This document shows positions 36,194-48,764 of a stretch of 64,000 nucleotides of DNA, in pieces. How positions within the stretch are numbered: position 1 is the stretch's first letter; every line of letters begins with the position of its first letter. The notes under the pieces were generated by a model that saw only the letters and a list, made by a program, of their open reading frames with translations, was not told where the DNA came from and did no database searches. The stretch spans positions 19,454,463-19,518,462 of the forward strand of contig CM036179.1 of NCBI GenBank assembly GCA_020631735.1, in the 5' to 3' direction. A program made the translations under genes and the position numbers. This stretch comes from Saccharum officinarum (lineage: Eukaryota; Streptophyta; Magnoliopsida; Poales; Poaceae).

Positions 36194-39007
36194 AGTGGAT
36201 TTTATTCAACTCCTTTAAACTTAATGCACAAGCATAAAATAAAGTGTATAATAATAGGGGTTATGCACCAGGGCTTGTCTGGGTAAGATTTAACCAAGGT
36301 TAGAATTCCGCTACGGTGACACGATCATCAAGGCGCCATCTTTTTCGGCTACTCCAAATGACTTCTCGATCCATCATCGTTCCTATTATGATATGCGCGA
36401 GTGCAATCGTAGAGACATAAATAACCAATGGAACTTGCAACACTAAAAAACGATCGTGCTCTCAAGCTAACGAGCTAACTCTAATGGCTAACGCTCTAGC
36501 CTGGTAATCCCGTCAATGAGTATAGCGTCATTTCCCGACACGTGTTTTAGTTACTCGGATCCAAAACGTTGTTTTATCCATTTTATCGATTTAATAGATA
36601 TTTAAGCTAGGCTCATTAGCTATCCTAGGCTCCTAGCAAACTAAGTATTTTGGAGCTATAAAATTACGAAGAGTAGATAATGACATTAGGAGTTTACTGT
36701 AAAATTTTTAGAGTCAACACTTTTATCATTTTCTTACAAAAATTCTCACAAGTTTATTCTTAGCAATATTAAGCATTTTAGAATAATTAATGAACTCCTA
36801 AAAATATTATACAACTATGTGGATAAAAGCATACTAACAGTTAGAGCATGATTTTAGAAACCTAACAAAATTGGTTTCACAATTTTTGGATTTCCATACT
36901 ACTTTATATTGATTTTACAAGTTTTTCCTTGGAACCTAATTAGGAAACAGGTTAGAAAACGAAAAGGGGCCGGTGGTCACCCATTCGGCCCAGCAGCCAG
37001 ACGGCCCAGCGCGGGGCAGCTGCGCGCGCAGTGGCCAGCCCAACAGCGGCCCAAGCAGAGAGCCCGCGCTAGCGCCCGCTCTTTTGCAGAAGAGTACCCG
37101 GTTCATTAAGTTATTACATCGCACCCAAGTTTACTATTCCAATAGAGGACGACTTTGCACCGAGCACCCCCAACTAACCCGTCTTCACAACGGCCGGGTC
37201 CCCGACGTGCCGGTGCGCGCCGGCGCGGCAGCCGACGGCAAACCGCGGCTAGCCCAAGCCAACTAGCCCTACCTAGGCCGCACCAAGGGGCCGACCACTA
37301 CCTTCAGTTCAAGCGGTGGCAGTGGGAAACGGTGAAATACGGGGAGACACTCTAGGCTACGCTGCAGCGGCAGCCGGCGGTCCGTGACAGTGGCGCGGCC
37401 GTTCTACGGGGCGAGGAGGACGTGGGAAGGAAGGAAGTGGTGCGTGAGCACCAGTGGCTTACCACACGTATAGCCGAAGTGTTGGCGCGGACGGGGAGGT
37501 CTCGTGAGGTGCTGGCCACGTGCGCGGTGAAGAGGACGGCGGCACACCGAGCTGGCAAGATGGTGTCACGCCGCCGCCGGAGGGGCCCTCGACCAAACCC
37601 ACGCGTGCAAGGTGAAGGTGAGGTCAAGGTGAGCTCAGATTACGAACCAAATGAAATAAAAAGCAAGGGAGAGGCTTACCCCCAATCGTGTCCTACCGTG
37701 ACGGCGAGAAGACTGGCGGCGAGGAAAACCTGAAATTGGTCGACAACCGAGCACAACTATGGCCTGGATAGAGTCGGGCTGCAACAAGCTCCCCAACTCG
37801 CATGCCGGAGCACTAAATCGGGGTACTATGCTACGAACACCATGAACATCCTCCTCAAAGCAGCACGACTCCGATGGTGGCAAAGGGCAGACGGGCAGCG
37901 GCGCTGGCATCTGCAGTGGCGATGTTGTGGGGCGACGTGGCGAGCTGCGCGGCACCGGGCTTCCACAGAGCACCCGTGGATGAGCACCGCCTGTGCTGAA
38001 GCATGAGGCAGCGAACCGACCACGCGTGCGTGCGGCGGCGGCCCGAGCAGGGGCTGCGGCGGCTCCTAACAACGCGGCTACGGCGAGCGCGCGAGGCACG
38101 GTAGGGAGCAAGACGGTCATGATGGAGCCGATGGCCGAGCGCGGAGAGAGCCAAGGTCATGGAAACTGCGGTGGCCGAGCTCGAGCCAGAGCTTGGCGCG
38201 GCCATGCGGAAGCAGCACGAGCAGAGGAATGAGAGAGAGAGGGCGCGACATGAGAAGCCGTGCACGCTTGTTTCCTCAAAATCAGACGCAGCCGACCGTG
38301 CGGCAGGGCAACACGCGGGCGCACGAGGCCACGGTCGCGCCACAGCGGAGCGAGGACAACCACGATTGTCAAAGGTGCAGCACAGCGAACAGCAGGCAAC
38401 GGGACAGCCGAGCGTGGTTGCGTTTGCGTGCAAGCCTGAGTCTTCTTTTTCTATTCTCTTTTCTATCCTCTTTTCTATTCTCTTTTCTTTGTTTTTATCT
38501 AATCATACAATTAATTATGAAAATAGAAGCGTGTCCTTATTTCTTTGCTAATACTAATCTACATCACACCCATCAATACATCTATTATATAGTTATATAT
38601 ATTTATCCGTAGAAATACACTCGGAAAGAAAACAAATTTGTACACTTCTCTTCATATTAACTCCCAGCCGCAAAACTTTTAATCACTACCCAATTATTTC
38701 ACTTAATATACTTTACCCAAGGTGGCACCTTTAATCGTAAGCTATAATGTACTTTGGTTTATAACTGTTACTTCACACGCCAACAACTTATTCTAAGTCT
38801 CTTATTACAATTTCATAGCATGCTTACACATTAAGCAAACTATTCCCGAAATTCATTTGGCTTATACACAACCACAAAAGTAAATCACACAAGATTTGTT
38901 TATCATTTCATGCGAGGTAAAATTGTAAAACTCGAGAACTTGTTACGGTAATTTCTCTTAGGTTTTACGCCAGGTGCGAAGTGATTTGTAACACCAGAGG
39001 TGTTACA
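34725..39007 (-). mobile_element. Reversed solo LTR of the long-LTR family (copy D)
   Basis: The 4283-bp insertion is flanked by CTTTG on both sides (34720-34724, 39008-39012), beginning TGTGGCAG and ending GGTGTTACA. Read on the minus strand it starts TGTAACACCTC and has the same block order as copies A and C: a GC-rich island at about 36950-38420, AT-rich sequence, a 'caagccctggtgcat' patch near 36270, and a conserved segment around 35180-35330 that matches the 'gacgggtaagtctagctgagta' stretch. No internal region is present. The Copia RT frame is cut cleanly at the duplication. Confidence 0.88.
36110..36190. repeat. (AT)n microsatellite
   Basis: About 40 uninterrupted AT units, inside the solo LTR. 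The length is likely to vary between individuals and may be misassembled. Confidence 0.95.
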
Positions 39008-39012
39008 CTTTG

Positions 39013-40541
39013 GCCGATCCCAATTGGCATGATGCTATGCATGAGGAATTCACTGCTCTCCAAGCTAATCACACTTGGGACCTTGTTCCTCCTCCATCCG
39101 GCATTAATATTGTTACAGGCAAATGGGTTTTCCGACACAAATTACATCCGGATGGCACACTTGACCGTTATAAAGCTCGTTGGGTCCTCCATGGTTTTAC
39201 CCAACGTCCTGGTATTGATTTTGGAGAAACTTTCAGTCCTGTTGTTAAGACATCCACTATACGCACAGTTCTCTCTTTGGTAGTCTCTCAGAACTGGGTC
39301 GTTCATTAGCTGGACGTGAAGAATGCTTTTCTCCATGGTCCTTTGGAAGAGACGGTCTATTGTGCATAGCCATCTGGGTTTGTCGATTTGTTGAAGCCCG
39401 ATTATGTATGCCACCTTAATAAGTCCCTTTATGGTTTGAAACAGTTACCCTGAGCATGATACAGCTGGTTTGCTTCCTTCATTCGTTCTATTGGATTTCT
39501 GGAGGCCAAGTCGGATACCTCTCTTTTCATTCTGCGGCAAGGCTCTGATATGGCATATTTACTCCTTTATGTTGATGATATTATATTGACTGCATCTTCT
39601 AGGGCTCTTCTCAACAACATTGTGAGTTCTCTTACGGCAGAGTTCTCTATGAAGGATCTTGGGCATTTGCATCATTTTCTGGCATGACCGTCTCTCGGAG
39701 TTCCACTGGCATGTTTCTCTCCCAACGCCACTACATTCTTGAGCTCTTGGATCGTGCTGGTATGACGGATTGCAAACCTTGTTCCACTCCGATTGATACT
39801 AATGCCAAGCTCTCTGCTGAGGGATCACCTGTTGCTGACTCCACTGACTATCGGGCTCTCGCGGGTGCTTTACAGTACCTCACTTTTACCCGTCCTGACA
39901 TCTCCTATGCAGTGCAACAGATTTATCTATATATGCACGATCCCCATGAGCCCCATCTTGCCTTGATTAAGTGTGTTCTACGCTACATCAAGGGAACTCT
40001 TAGCTATGGCCTCAAGATACTTCGATCTTCTTCTTGTGACCTTGTTGCATACTCCGATGCTAATTGGGCGGGTAGTCCCGATATTCGGTGCTCCACCTCA
40101 GGTTACGCCGTGTTTTTTGGTGACAATTTGGTTTCCTAGTCTTCTAAGCGACAGCAAACAGTTTCTCGCTCCAATGCTGAGGTCGAATATAGAGCTGTTG
40201 CTAATGCTGTTGCGGAGATCTCTTGGCTTCAGCAACTTCTTCAAGAACTTCATTTTTGTCCCCGGCACTCCTTAGTGGTTTTTTGTGATAACGTCAGCGT
40301 TGTATATCTCTCAACTAATCCGGTATAGCACCAGCGTACCAAACATGTTGAGATTGATTTACACTTCATCCGCAACAAGGTCCCTACAGGGGATATTCGA
40401 GTACTTCATGTTCCATCCACCTCCCAGTATGCGGATGTTTTTACAAAGGGTCTTCCTACATCTATCTTTACTGAATTTCGCTCTAGTTTGAATGTCTCCA
40501 CTCCAAGTAGTGTTGGCGTTCCAACTGCAGGGGGATGTTAG
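39013..40541 (+). pseudogene. Copia reverse transcriptase and RNase H, broken
   Basis: RT begins ADPNWHDAMHEEF and continues with VTGKWVFRHKLHPDGT, FTQRPGIDFGETFSPVV, LDVKNAFLHGPLEE, LYGLKQ and LLYVDDIILTAS (catalytic Asp pair kept). RNase H follows with YSDANWAGSPD, the NAEVEYRA motif and KHVEIDLHFIR. Stops fall at about 39307, 39367, 39450, 39456, 40137 and 40326. Each sits where Gln, Arg or Trp is expected, so all are explained by C-to-T or G-to-A changes. A frameshift near 39680 adds to the decay. The natural stop overlaps the first bases of the 3' LTR (TGTTAG). Confidence 0.85.
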
Positions 40542-40662
40542 AATACTAAGAGTTGTAGTCTCTCTCTACCTTCTATACCCTTTTGTATTCCAATGTAATC
40601 TATATAAACCCACTCATGGTTAATGGAAAGTTATGTTAGTGTATTAGTTTTATTCTCCAATA
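40536..40662 (+). repeat. 3' LTR of the 127-bp-LTR Copia element
   Basis: Near-identical to 28025-28151. It is preceded by the purine tract GCAGGGGGA and followed by the target duplication CTTTC. Confidence 0.9.
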
Positions 40663-41360
40663 CTTTCGCTCTCTCGGATCTAGTTCCGGGGTGGATGCTC
40701 GATTCTTGCGTGTGGGCCGCCACGGGGCCTAAGGAGCAGGGACAGGTGGAGAGCGCCATGGTGCGGATGGATGTGCGGTGTCCGTAGGTCCGTTGTCTTG
40801 GTGCCAAGGCCAACGGCGGCCGGATAAGATGGCCCGATGCTGAGGTGGCGGTGCAAGTCGGAGCTAAACAGGGCTGGATTTGGCCCGGACTAACGGGTTT
40901 CATGTTTTTGCTCTTCAGATTCAGAGTTTAGATATTCAAGTCGTGTTTGCTTAGCATTTTGGGGCTATTTAGTTAATTGGTTGTGGCTCAAGCAACTGCC
41001 AGGCACCGCGTTAGTTCCACATAGAGGTGGAGTCAGAAATATAAATTTTGTAGAGGTCAACATACTTTTAAAAAAAGAATCAAATTTAATATTTTCAAGT
41101 AAAAACTATACGCGCTTATGTCTCGCCCCCTCCCTAAGGCCACGATCCAAACATTTCTTTTATGCGCAAATGATCCAAGAGAGTCCATGCAACATGATGG
41201 TTTTTTTACTCTAGCAAAAACATTATTCATTTACAGGGTCTTTGTTTGATGAATCGTAATAGTCCATTATTTTCTCACTCTTTGTTTTTATTTTGATTTA
41301 TATAATAAAATAAGTTGATCCATTACTAGTTTACTTATTCATCATAAGCTAATAATTAGT
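40663..41360. other. Flanking sequence between Copia stacks
   Basis: 40668-40960 is GC-rich and continues the sequence interrupted at 28024. From about 41030 it turns AT-rich without ORFs; 'acagggtctttgtttg' near 41235 resembles a MITE end but no partner was found. No gene is recognised. Confidence 0.4.
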
Positions 41361-41873
41361 GTTGGAATGTGACCGGTTTGGCTAATCCCAAACTTAATTA
41401 CGAGATTAACTAAACGTTAAGTTTCATTTGATCCACCCACTTGTCATTAATATCCAACTAAATAAGAACTGTCGTGATCGGTGGCAGGACTTAGAATTCT
41501 AAGGTTTGGCCTCCTTGCCCATAGCGCGATTATAAATAAGGGAAGACGCCCTGGCGTCTCCATCCTATCCATCCATGTGACTATTCATATAACCAATCAA
41601 TTAGACGCTGGAGGGTTTAGGAATGCCATCTACCCACGTCCATCCAGATATTGCAAGATCTTTATCGCGTTATTCACCAACCAGGAGCATCAAGCCCTGG
41701 TCTGGTGAAGACTAAGATTTGCTTTATCTACATCAACTTCATCACATCTCCAGTGATACAGATGACGTCCATGGGCTCTGGTTAGTATCTAAGATTAGTT
41801 TCCGCATAAGAATTAGTTAGTGATCATGTTTAGGCTAAGTTAAGATCATGTTAATCTAATTTCTAATTCAACA
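41361..41873 (+). repeat. 5' LTR of Copia element X
   Basis: The 513-bp segment starts TGTTGGAATGTG and ends AATTCAACA. It contains GATTATAAATAAGG, a promoter candidate, near 41530. It is followed at 41875-41888 by TCGATATCAAGAGC, which resembles the initiator-Met primer site. The 3' partner would lie beyond the window, since a SIRE element interrupts X at 52042. Confidence 0.65.
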
Positions 41874-42339
41874 ATCGATATCAAGAGCCTTCTTAGATCC
41901 TAACATGATCCTAGGCCAGAGTCAGTTTTTATTTATGCCATTGTTAAGATCAGTTTAGTTTTAATCTATTGTGTTTTCTAAGTTGGACGTTAGCGCATGA
42001 TCAGATCGGCTAAATAATTTTAGATGGCATTACCAGTTGGGACAGATCCGTTTTAGTTTTGTTTAGTCAGGTTCAAAGAGTAATTAGTTCTAAGATTAGA
42101 TCCGTTCCTATGATTGGTTCTGCACGCTTGAGTTAATTTCCCATCTGTTAAAGTCTAAGATGCATATTTTAGTTTTATTTTCGTGCCTAAGGAGTATCTT
42201 TTATGCATGATTTGGCGTAATAAAGCCTAAGACAGATCGGTTATATATTCATGTCTAAGTTTGATGCACGATCTGTTACCACAAAACATAAGCAATCAGT
42301 TTCTCTCTTTGTGCATCTAAGTTGAAATTAAGATATATG

Positions 42340-45300
42340 TGTTGGTTTGATCTCCGGGCTGGCCCAACAACCACTTGGGCCTTGACCTCGCGCCCTGATC
42401 GGGGGCGCCCAACCCATCCATGGCTGGCGGGCCCCCGTCGCACTGCGCAATAAATAGAGGTGGGGACTGACGGTTCTCAGTATGAGGTTCACCGTGAGTC
42501 ACTCCGCCCCACCGAAAAACCCTAACACCGATCTAAGTGAGGGGCGCAGCCAGCGACGGGAAGCACCGCCGCCACTGCACTGCGCCACCATCGAACTCCA
42601 CCGCACCGCCCTTCTTCCCCGACCGACGCTGCCCGTGCGCAAACCTACACTGCCAAACATGATGGCTGCCACCGGATCCTCCTCCAAGAACTCCGATGGT
42701 TTGTGTACCTCACACCTCTCTCTCTCTCTCTGAGATCTAGTAGTTCTTGTACTAGAATGTGACTATGATGAGTTATACCCGACTTAGATCTACTGCTAGT
42801 TGATCCTAATGACTAACAATGGTATCAAAGCGCATGGGTCTAGTGTGTGGATCTAGATCAGGGTAGAAAAGCAAAAAGAAGAAGATGAATGATTTTCGAA
42901 TCAATAGAACAAGCAAAACCCTAACCCTAGAGGAGGAAAAGGACGGGAGGGAGAGGAACCTACCTGGAACCTAACTCTATTGTCAACACCGTCGTTGCGC
43001 GGGAAGAAGGACCCACCGTCGCCTGGCCAGCGTGCGGGAAGAACAGCCGAGTCATCAGGACTCGTTGACACTCTGACGCTCCTATGTGGACACCTAGGGT
43101 ACCGTCGCTAGACCGCTCGATGACGGTGCACTCCACTCAGAGAGAACGCGCGCACCATCGAGGGGACCGGTGGCAACACCGCCATCTCCTCCTTCGGCCA
43201 CCATTGGTGGCCGCCGCTCGGCTGCTGTGCTGAGGAAGAAAGGCGAGGAGGAAAGAATAAACTAGGGTTTGGAGAACGATGCCGGCCAGAGGTTTTGTCC
43301 TCCCAAAATCGCTGTTGAGGCGTTGGATACAAAGGCATCTAGATCAACGGCACTCGTTGGCTGGGCCAGATTAGGCCTAGGCGGGTAGCAAGATTCCCGG
43401 CCCAGGCCTAGGTTGCGGCCTAGGCACAGGGGAGCGTGACAACACGCAAGTGGGCTACGGTCGCGAGCGGGCTGTGGGCCGCGTTTCAGCGCTGATCGGA
43501 CCGAAAATAGCAGTCATGTTTTTTTGTTTTTTCTTTTTTCTAGAAACTAGTTTTTGATGTATTTTGAATATTTTGAATCAAATTTGATACAAATCTCTGT
43601 ACAATTTTTGTCCAACGATAATTTTATTCAGAGAACAGTATAGTTTTGTAGCCATTTCTGAAAAATAGAATTAAAAGTTTTATTCATGTTTTCGTTGTGT
43701 ATTCAAAGTTAATGTTTTCATTATTAAATTCGAACCAACGGGAGAATTTAATTTTAAAAAATAGATATGTTTTTAGATTATTATAATATTGTTATTATTC
43801 TGACCAATGTTGATTAATGGCAATATTATGATATTATTTAAGAGTTTTGTCATGCATTAATTTTATTTCTGCCCAATGGTGATGTAAAATTATTGTAAAG
43901 GACAGTTGTATGTTTTAATTTTGACCAACGTTGGAACTAAGGCTTGCAATTGTTGTTGTTATGTTCATACTTTACATGGATTGTGTTTTCAGGTGAATAC
44001 TCCTTGACGGGTTGTATCAAAGATATCCCTACCCTCAATGACTACATTGAATGGAGGAGAAGACTTGACCTGCCTTCATTTTAAGTGAGGTGGATTGGGT
44101 AGTTACCGCACCGTGTCCCACTGAGCCTGAGGCACCGGTGAGGGGGCTGATGATGCTGATGCTGCTTGGCAGACTAGAGAGCGGGACTTTAGTTCCGGAA
44201 AGATGTCATATAACCTTAAAAAGACAAAGTGGGTCACAGCCAATAAGAAATGTTTAGATGTGATAAAGAACACAATTGAACCTGTATTAGTGGGCTCAAT
44301 TCTAGATTTGTGACACAGTTACAAAATGTCTTGAGCGGATAAAGAGCTAGTTCACTGGCTCTTCAAAGACATATGCCACCCAGCTGATAACAGAGAAGTA
44401 CACTGGAGGTGGCATAAGAGAGCACGTACTAAAGATGAACAATCAGGCATCTAAGCTGAAACCAATGGATTTGGCTCTTAAGGAAGAGTTCTTTATCCAT
44501 CTGATTTTTGCTTCCTTGTTAAAGTAATATGACACATTTGTTGTTAATTACAACATGCAACCCGAGAAGTGGAATTTAGAGAAGCGCATGGCTATGTGTG
44601 CTCAGGAGAAGGACAGAATAAATGTTGCAAATGGTGGTACTATCAACTATGTGAAAGATAACAAGAAAAAGAACTTTAATGCTAACTCCTCAAAGGCTCA
44701 GGGAAAGGCTCCCATGCAAAATCAGTCTTAACGAAAAAAGTTTACAGTGGAGAAAGATCAGTGTCTTCACTGCAAGAAGACGGGACATTATAAGAAAGAT
44801 TGTTCTGATTTTTTAAAGATGATTATGGCAAAGAAAGGTGAGAACCTTATTACATTCATAAATGAATCCATGTATGTACCATAGTCAAAATCTACTTGGT
44901 AGATTGACTCAGGAGCAACTGTTCATGTTGCAATTCTTTACAGGGATTCTGTTCGACGAGGACTATGTAAAGAAGAGAAAGATGCATTAAAGTCGCAAAT
45001 GGAGTCCAAGCAAATGTTAAAGCTGTTGATGACCTTCCTCTAGAGCTTGCTGATGGTTTCACACTTTTACTTAGAGATGTTCTTTATGTTCATTCTTTAC
45101 AGAGAAACTTGATTAGTGTTCCATGTTTGGACAGTGATGGTTATAATTGGCATTTTAGAAATGGCAAATGTAAGATAATGTTTAATAATGCATGTATTGG
45201 TCTTGCATTCCTGCAAGGCGAGCTTTATTTATTATCACTTCGTAAAAATATGAATTCTGTATGTGATGTGAATGAGTATGTATTCTCGTCTGAAAATATA

Positions 45301-48300
45301 AACAGAAAATGAAAGAGAACTCACGATGCGTTGTCGAAATTATGGCACTGTCGTTTTTACCATATTTCAAAGGGGAGAATAGAAAGACTAGTTAAGAATA
45401 AAATTATTCCTCTATTAGAGTTCTCAGATTTAGAACAATGCATAGAATGTATTAAAGGAAAGTATGTAAAGAAAATTAAAAAAATGACAAACGAAGCGCA
45501 AGAATTTTAGAGATAATTCACACAGACATCTGTGGACCATTTCCTGTGAAGAGTGTGAATGGTTATGACTCATTCATAACATTCACAGATAACTACTCCC
45601 GTTTTGGCTACGTTTACCCAATCAAAGAAAGAACATAAGTGTTGGATAAATTTAAGATATTTAATGCTGAAGTTGAAAATCAGCACAATTTAAAGATTAA
45701 GATAGTCCGATCCAATCATGGGGGAGTACAACGATCGACATACCTCATATGGTCAAGTGCCTAGACCTTTTGTAAGGTTCTTACAGGAGAATGGTATAGT
45801 AGCCCAGTATTCCACACCAGACGAATCTCAGCAGAATGAAGTAACTGAAAGACGTAACCGTACCCTGATGGATATGATGTGTAGTATGATAAATTACTCA
45901 ACCTTACCATTGAGTCTGTAGATGGAGGCGTTGAAAACCGTTATTCATATTCTCAATAGAGTACCAAGTAAGTCGATGCCCAAAACACCATATAAGTTAT
46001 GGACAGTAAGAGTACCCTCACTAAATCACTTACCTGTGTAGAGGAGCCCCGCTGATGCTAAAGTTTTTAACCCAAACATTGGGAAGCTAGATCCTAAAAC
46101 AGTAAGTTGTCATTTCATTGGCTACCTTGAAAAGTTAAAAGGTTTTCGGTTCTACTGTCTAGACAGACATACAAAGTTTGTAAAAATGAGACATGTTGTC
46201 TTCTTAGGGAATGAGATGATGAGGGGGAGCGTGGCAACTCGAGAAATTGATATTGAAGAGAAGCGGATGTGCGCGCCCACTCTGATGATTCATGAACCAA
46301 TTTTCGAGCTACCTGCTGTAGTTGCACTGACAATGCAAGATACAGAGGTGCCAGCACCTGTTGTTATTCCTCCTGTGACAACAATGAATGAGGATGAGGA
46401 ACCTGTCCTTCAGGATCCCATAGAACCTATTGTCACACATGTGGGGAGCAGCAACAGCCTCAAGCTGAAGATGTACCAAATGAGGAGGCCCCGAGAAGGT
46501 CTCAAAGAGCAAGAAGATCAGCTATTCCTAATGATTATGAAGTTTATAATACTGAAGAGTTTTATATGGAGGATGATCCCACCTCGTATGAAGAAGCCAT
46601 GAGAAGCGCCCACTCATCGAAGTGGTTGACAACTATGAAAGATGAAATGATGTCAATGAGTGCCAATAAAGTTTGAGACTTGAAAATAATTCCTAAAAGA
46701 GCCAAAACAGTATGCTATAAATGGGTCTATAAAATAAAACATGACTCTCAAGGGAATATAGAAAGATTTAAAGTGTGACTTGCAGTAAAAGGTTTCACGC
46801 AAAGAGAAAAGATTGATTACAATGAGACCTTTTCTCCAGTCTCATATAAGGATTCCATTAAAATCATAATGGCACTGCTAGCACATTATGATTTAGAATT
46901 ACATCAGATGAATGTAAAGACGACATTTCTCAATGGGAATTTAGAGGAAAATGTTTACATGGCATAGCCAAAAGATTTTGCCGTGGAAGAAAAAGAACAA
47001 ATGGGATGCCGTCTAAACAAATCTATTTATGGGTTAAAATAAGCTTCAAGACAGTGGTATTTGAAGTTTGATAGAACGATAAGAAAGTTTAGGTTTAAAG
47101 AGAATGTAGAGAATAATTATGTTTATACAAAGTTTAAGAATGGAAAGTATATCTTCCTAATCTTGTATGTGGGTGATATCTTACTTGCTAGTAATGATGG
47201 AAAAATTTTGGTGAAGCTTCATTTGTTCTAGGGATCGAGATTCATCGAGGTAGAAGTAAAGGGATATTGGGACCGTCACAAAAGACGTACATAGAAAAAG
47301 TTTTAAAGAAATTTAGTATGCACAAATATAGTCCTTCACCTGCACCTATATTCTAGGGCGCCAGATATGGGGATTTTCAATGCCCCAAGAACCAGTATAA
47401 GCTCAATCAAATAAAAACAGTTTCATATGCTTCAACTGTCGGAAGCTTACAATATGTATAAGTGTGTACGCGTCCTAATCTAGCGTTGGTTACCAGGTTA
47501 CTTGGCAGATTTTAGAATAATTCAGAAATAGAACACTGAAAATTAGTAAAGAAAGTCCTGCAATATTTGCAAGGAACGAAAGGTCTCATAATAACGTATA
47601 GAAGATCAAATTTCCTCTAAATAGTGGGATACTCAAATTTTAATTATGTGGGAAATGATAGAAAATTCACGTCTGAATACGTATTCACTCTCGTAGAAGG
47701 AGCTATATCATGAAAAAACTCAAAACAAATCACTATATCGTCCACAATGTATGCTGAGTTTGTAGCATGCTATGAGACAACGGGGAAGATGAGCTAGCTA
47801 AAGAAGTTCATATCCGGTTTGAAAGTGGTTGACGACATCTATAGACCACTTAAGTTATACTGCGATAATAATCTGGCAGTACAGTATGCTAACAACAATA
47901 AGTCAAGTGGTGCTGCTAAAAACATTGACATAAAGTATTATGTTGTGAAAGACAAAATATAAGATCATATCATAAATCTTGAGCATATAAGTACCGAAAA
48001 GATGCTCGCGGGTCCACTTACAAAAGGTTTAACACCCAACGTGTTCAAAGAACATATAGCCGGTATGGGTTTAAGAGAAAGCCTATGATTCCTGGACAAT
48101 TAAAGAGCCCAAAGTTAAAGAATCTGTTTCAGAATAGAGATGCGTGTTGTAACTGTTAAATCTATCGACGATTGATCGTGACGATGAACAATGCTCTATG
48201 CACTAATCTGTGATAGAACAAATAAAAGTGAAAAGCATTTAAAGTCCAAAGTCAAATATATAAGTTGAGATCAAGGGAAAGAATGTTAGTTTAATCTCCC

Positions 48301-48764
48301 TATCAGGCTGGCCCAACGGCCACTTAGGCCTTGACCTCGTACCCTGATCGGGGACGCCTAGCCTATCCATGGCTAGTAGGCCCCCGTCGCGCTGCACAAT
48401 AAATAGATGTGGGGACCGGCGGTTCTCAATATAAGGTTGACCGTGAGCCACTCCGCCCCACTGAAAAAGCCTAACACTGATCTAAGTGAGGGACGCATCC
48501 AACGATAGAAAGCATCGCCGCCACTGCACTGCGTCATCATTGAACTCCACTACACCGTCCTTCCTCCCCGACCGACGCTGTCCGTACGTAGATCTGCACC
48601 GCCAAACATGATAGTGGCCACCAGATCCTCCTCTGAGAACTCCGATGGTCTGTGTACCTTGCACTTTTTTTTTCCTCTCTAAGATCCAGTAGTTCTTATA
48701 CTAATGTGACTCTGATGAGTTGTACCCGATTAGATATACTGCTAGTTGATCCTAATGATTAACA
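42340..48764 (+). mobile_element. Decayed Copia element Y with about 480-bp LTRs
   Basis: LTRs are 42340-42818 and 48283-48764, both starting TGTT and ending TAACA. They share the 'ggctggcccaac' block, a CAATAAATAGA promoter-like motif and a 'gatctaagtgaggg' block, with many transitions between them. TGGTATCAAAGC (42820-42831) is the primer site; AAGGGAAAGAA precedes the 3' LTR. The flanking pentamers (ATATG, ACCTG) do not match, so the target duplication is lost or was never clean. A (CT)n run sits at about 42717-42731. Confidence 0.85.
44000..48090 (+). pseudogene. Copia Y gag-pol, heavily degraded
   Basis: Conserved pieces appear in the right order but in changing frames with many stops: CCHC knuckle CLHCKKTGHYKKDC (44762-44803); protease IDSGATVHVA (near 44899), with its preceding Trp codon now TAG; pre-integrase LWHCRFYHISKGRIERL (45340-45400); integrase start DIHTDICGPFPVKSVNGYDS (45515-45575) with RF..VYPIK; RT pieces CYKWVYKIKHDSQGN and FTQREKIDYNETFSPVS (46710-46850); then LYVGDILLAS (47160-47190), where YVDD is now YVGD; and RNase H-like remnants to about 48090. 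It resembles TNT1/Tork-type Copia proteins. It cannot make a working protein. Confidence 0.8.

Larger units (their letters stand above)
28025..40662 (+). mobile_element. Copia retrotransposon with 127-bp LTRs, containing nested insertions
   Basis: LTRs at 28025-28151 and 40536-40662 differ at about three positions. They are flanked by the 5-bp duplication CTTTC (28020-28024, 40663-40667). A primer-site-like GGTATCTGAAG follows the 5' LTR, and a GCAGGGGGA purine tract precedes the 3' LTR. The order gag, protease, integrase, RT, RNase H is that of Copia. The short LTRs and a Gly-rich rather than CCHC gag end suggest the Ale/Retrofit-like group (inference). Removing a hAT element (31140-34485) and a reversed solo LTR (34725-39007) leaves about 5 kb of Copia sequence. 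Confidence 0.9.

Noticed and set aside
36909..38612. Many ORFs of 60-192 codons on both strands
   Set aside because: GC-rich island of the reversed solo LTR; overlapping frames without shared motifs.
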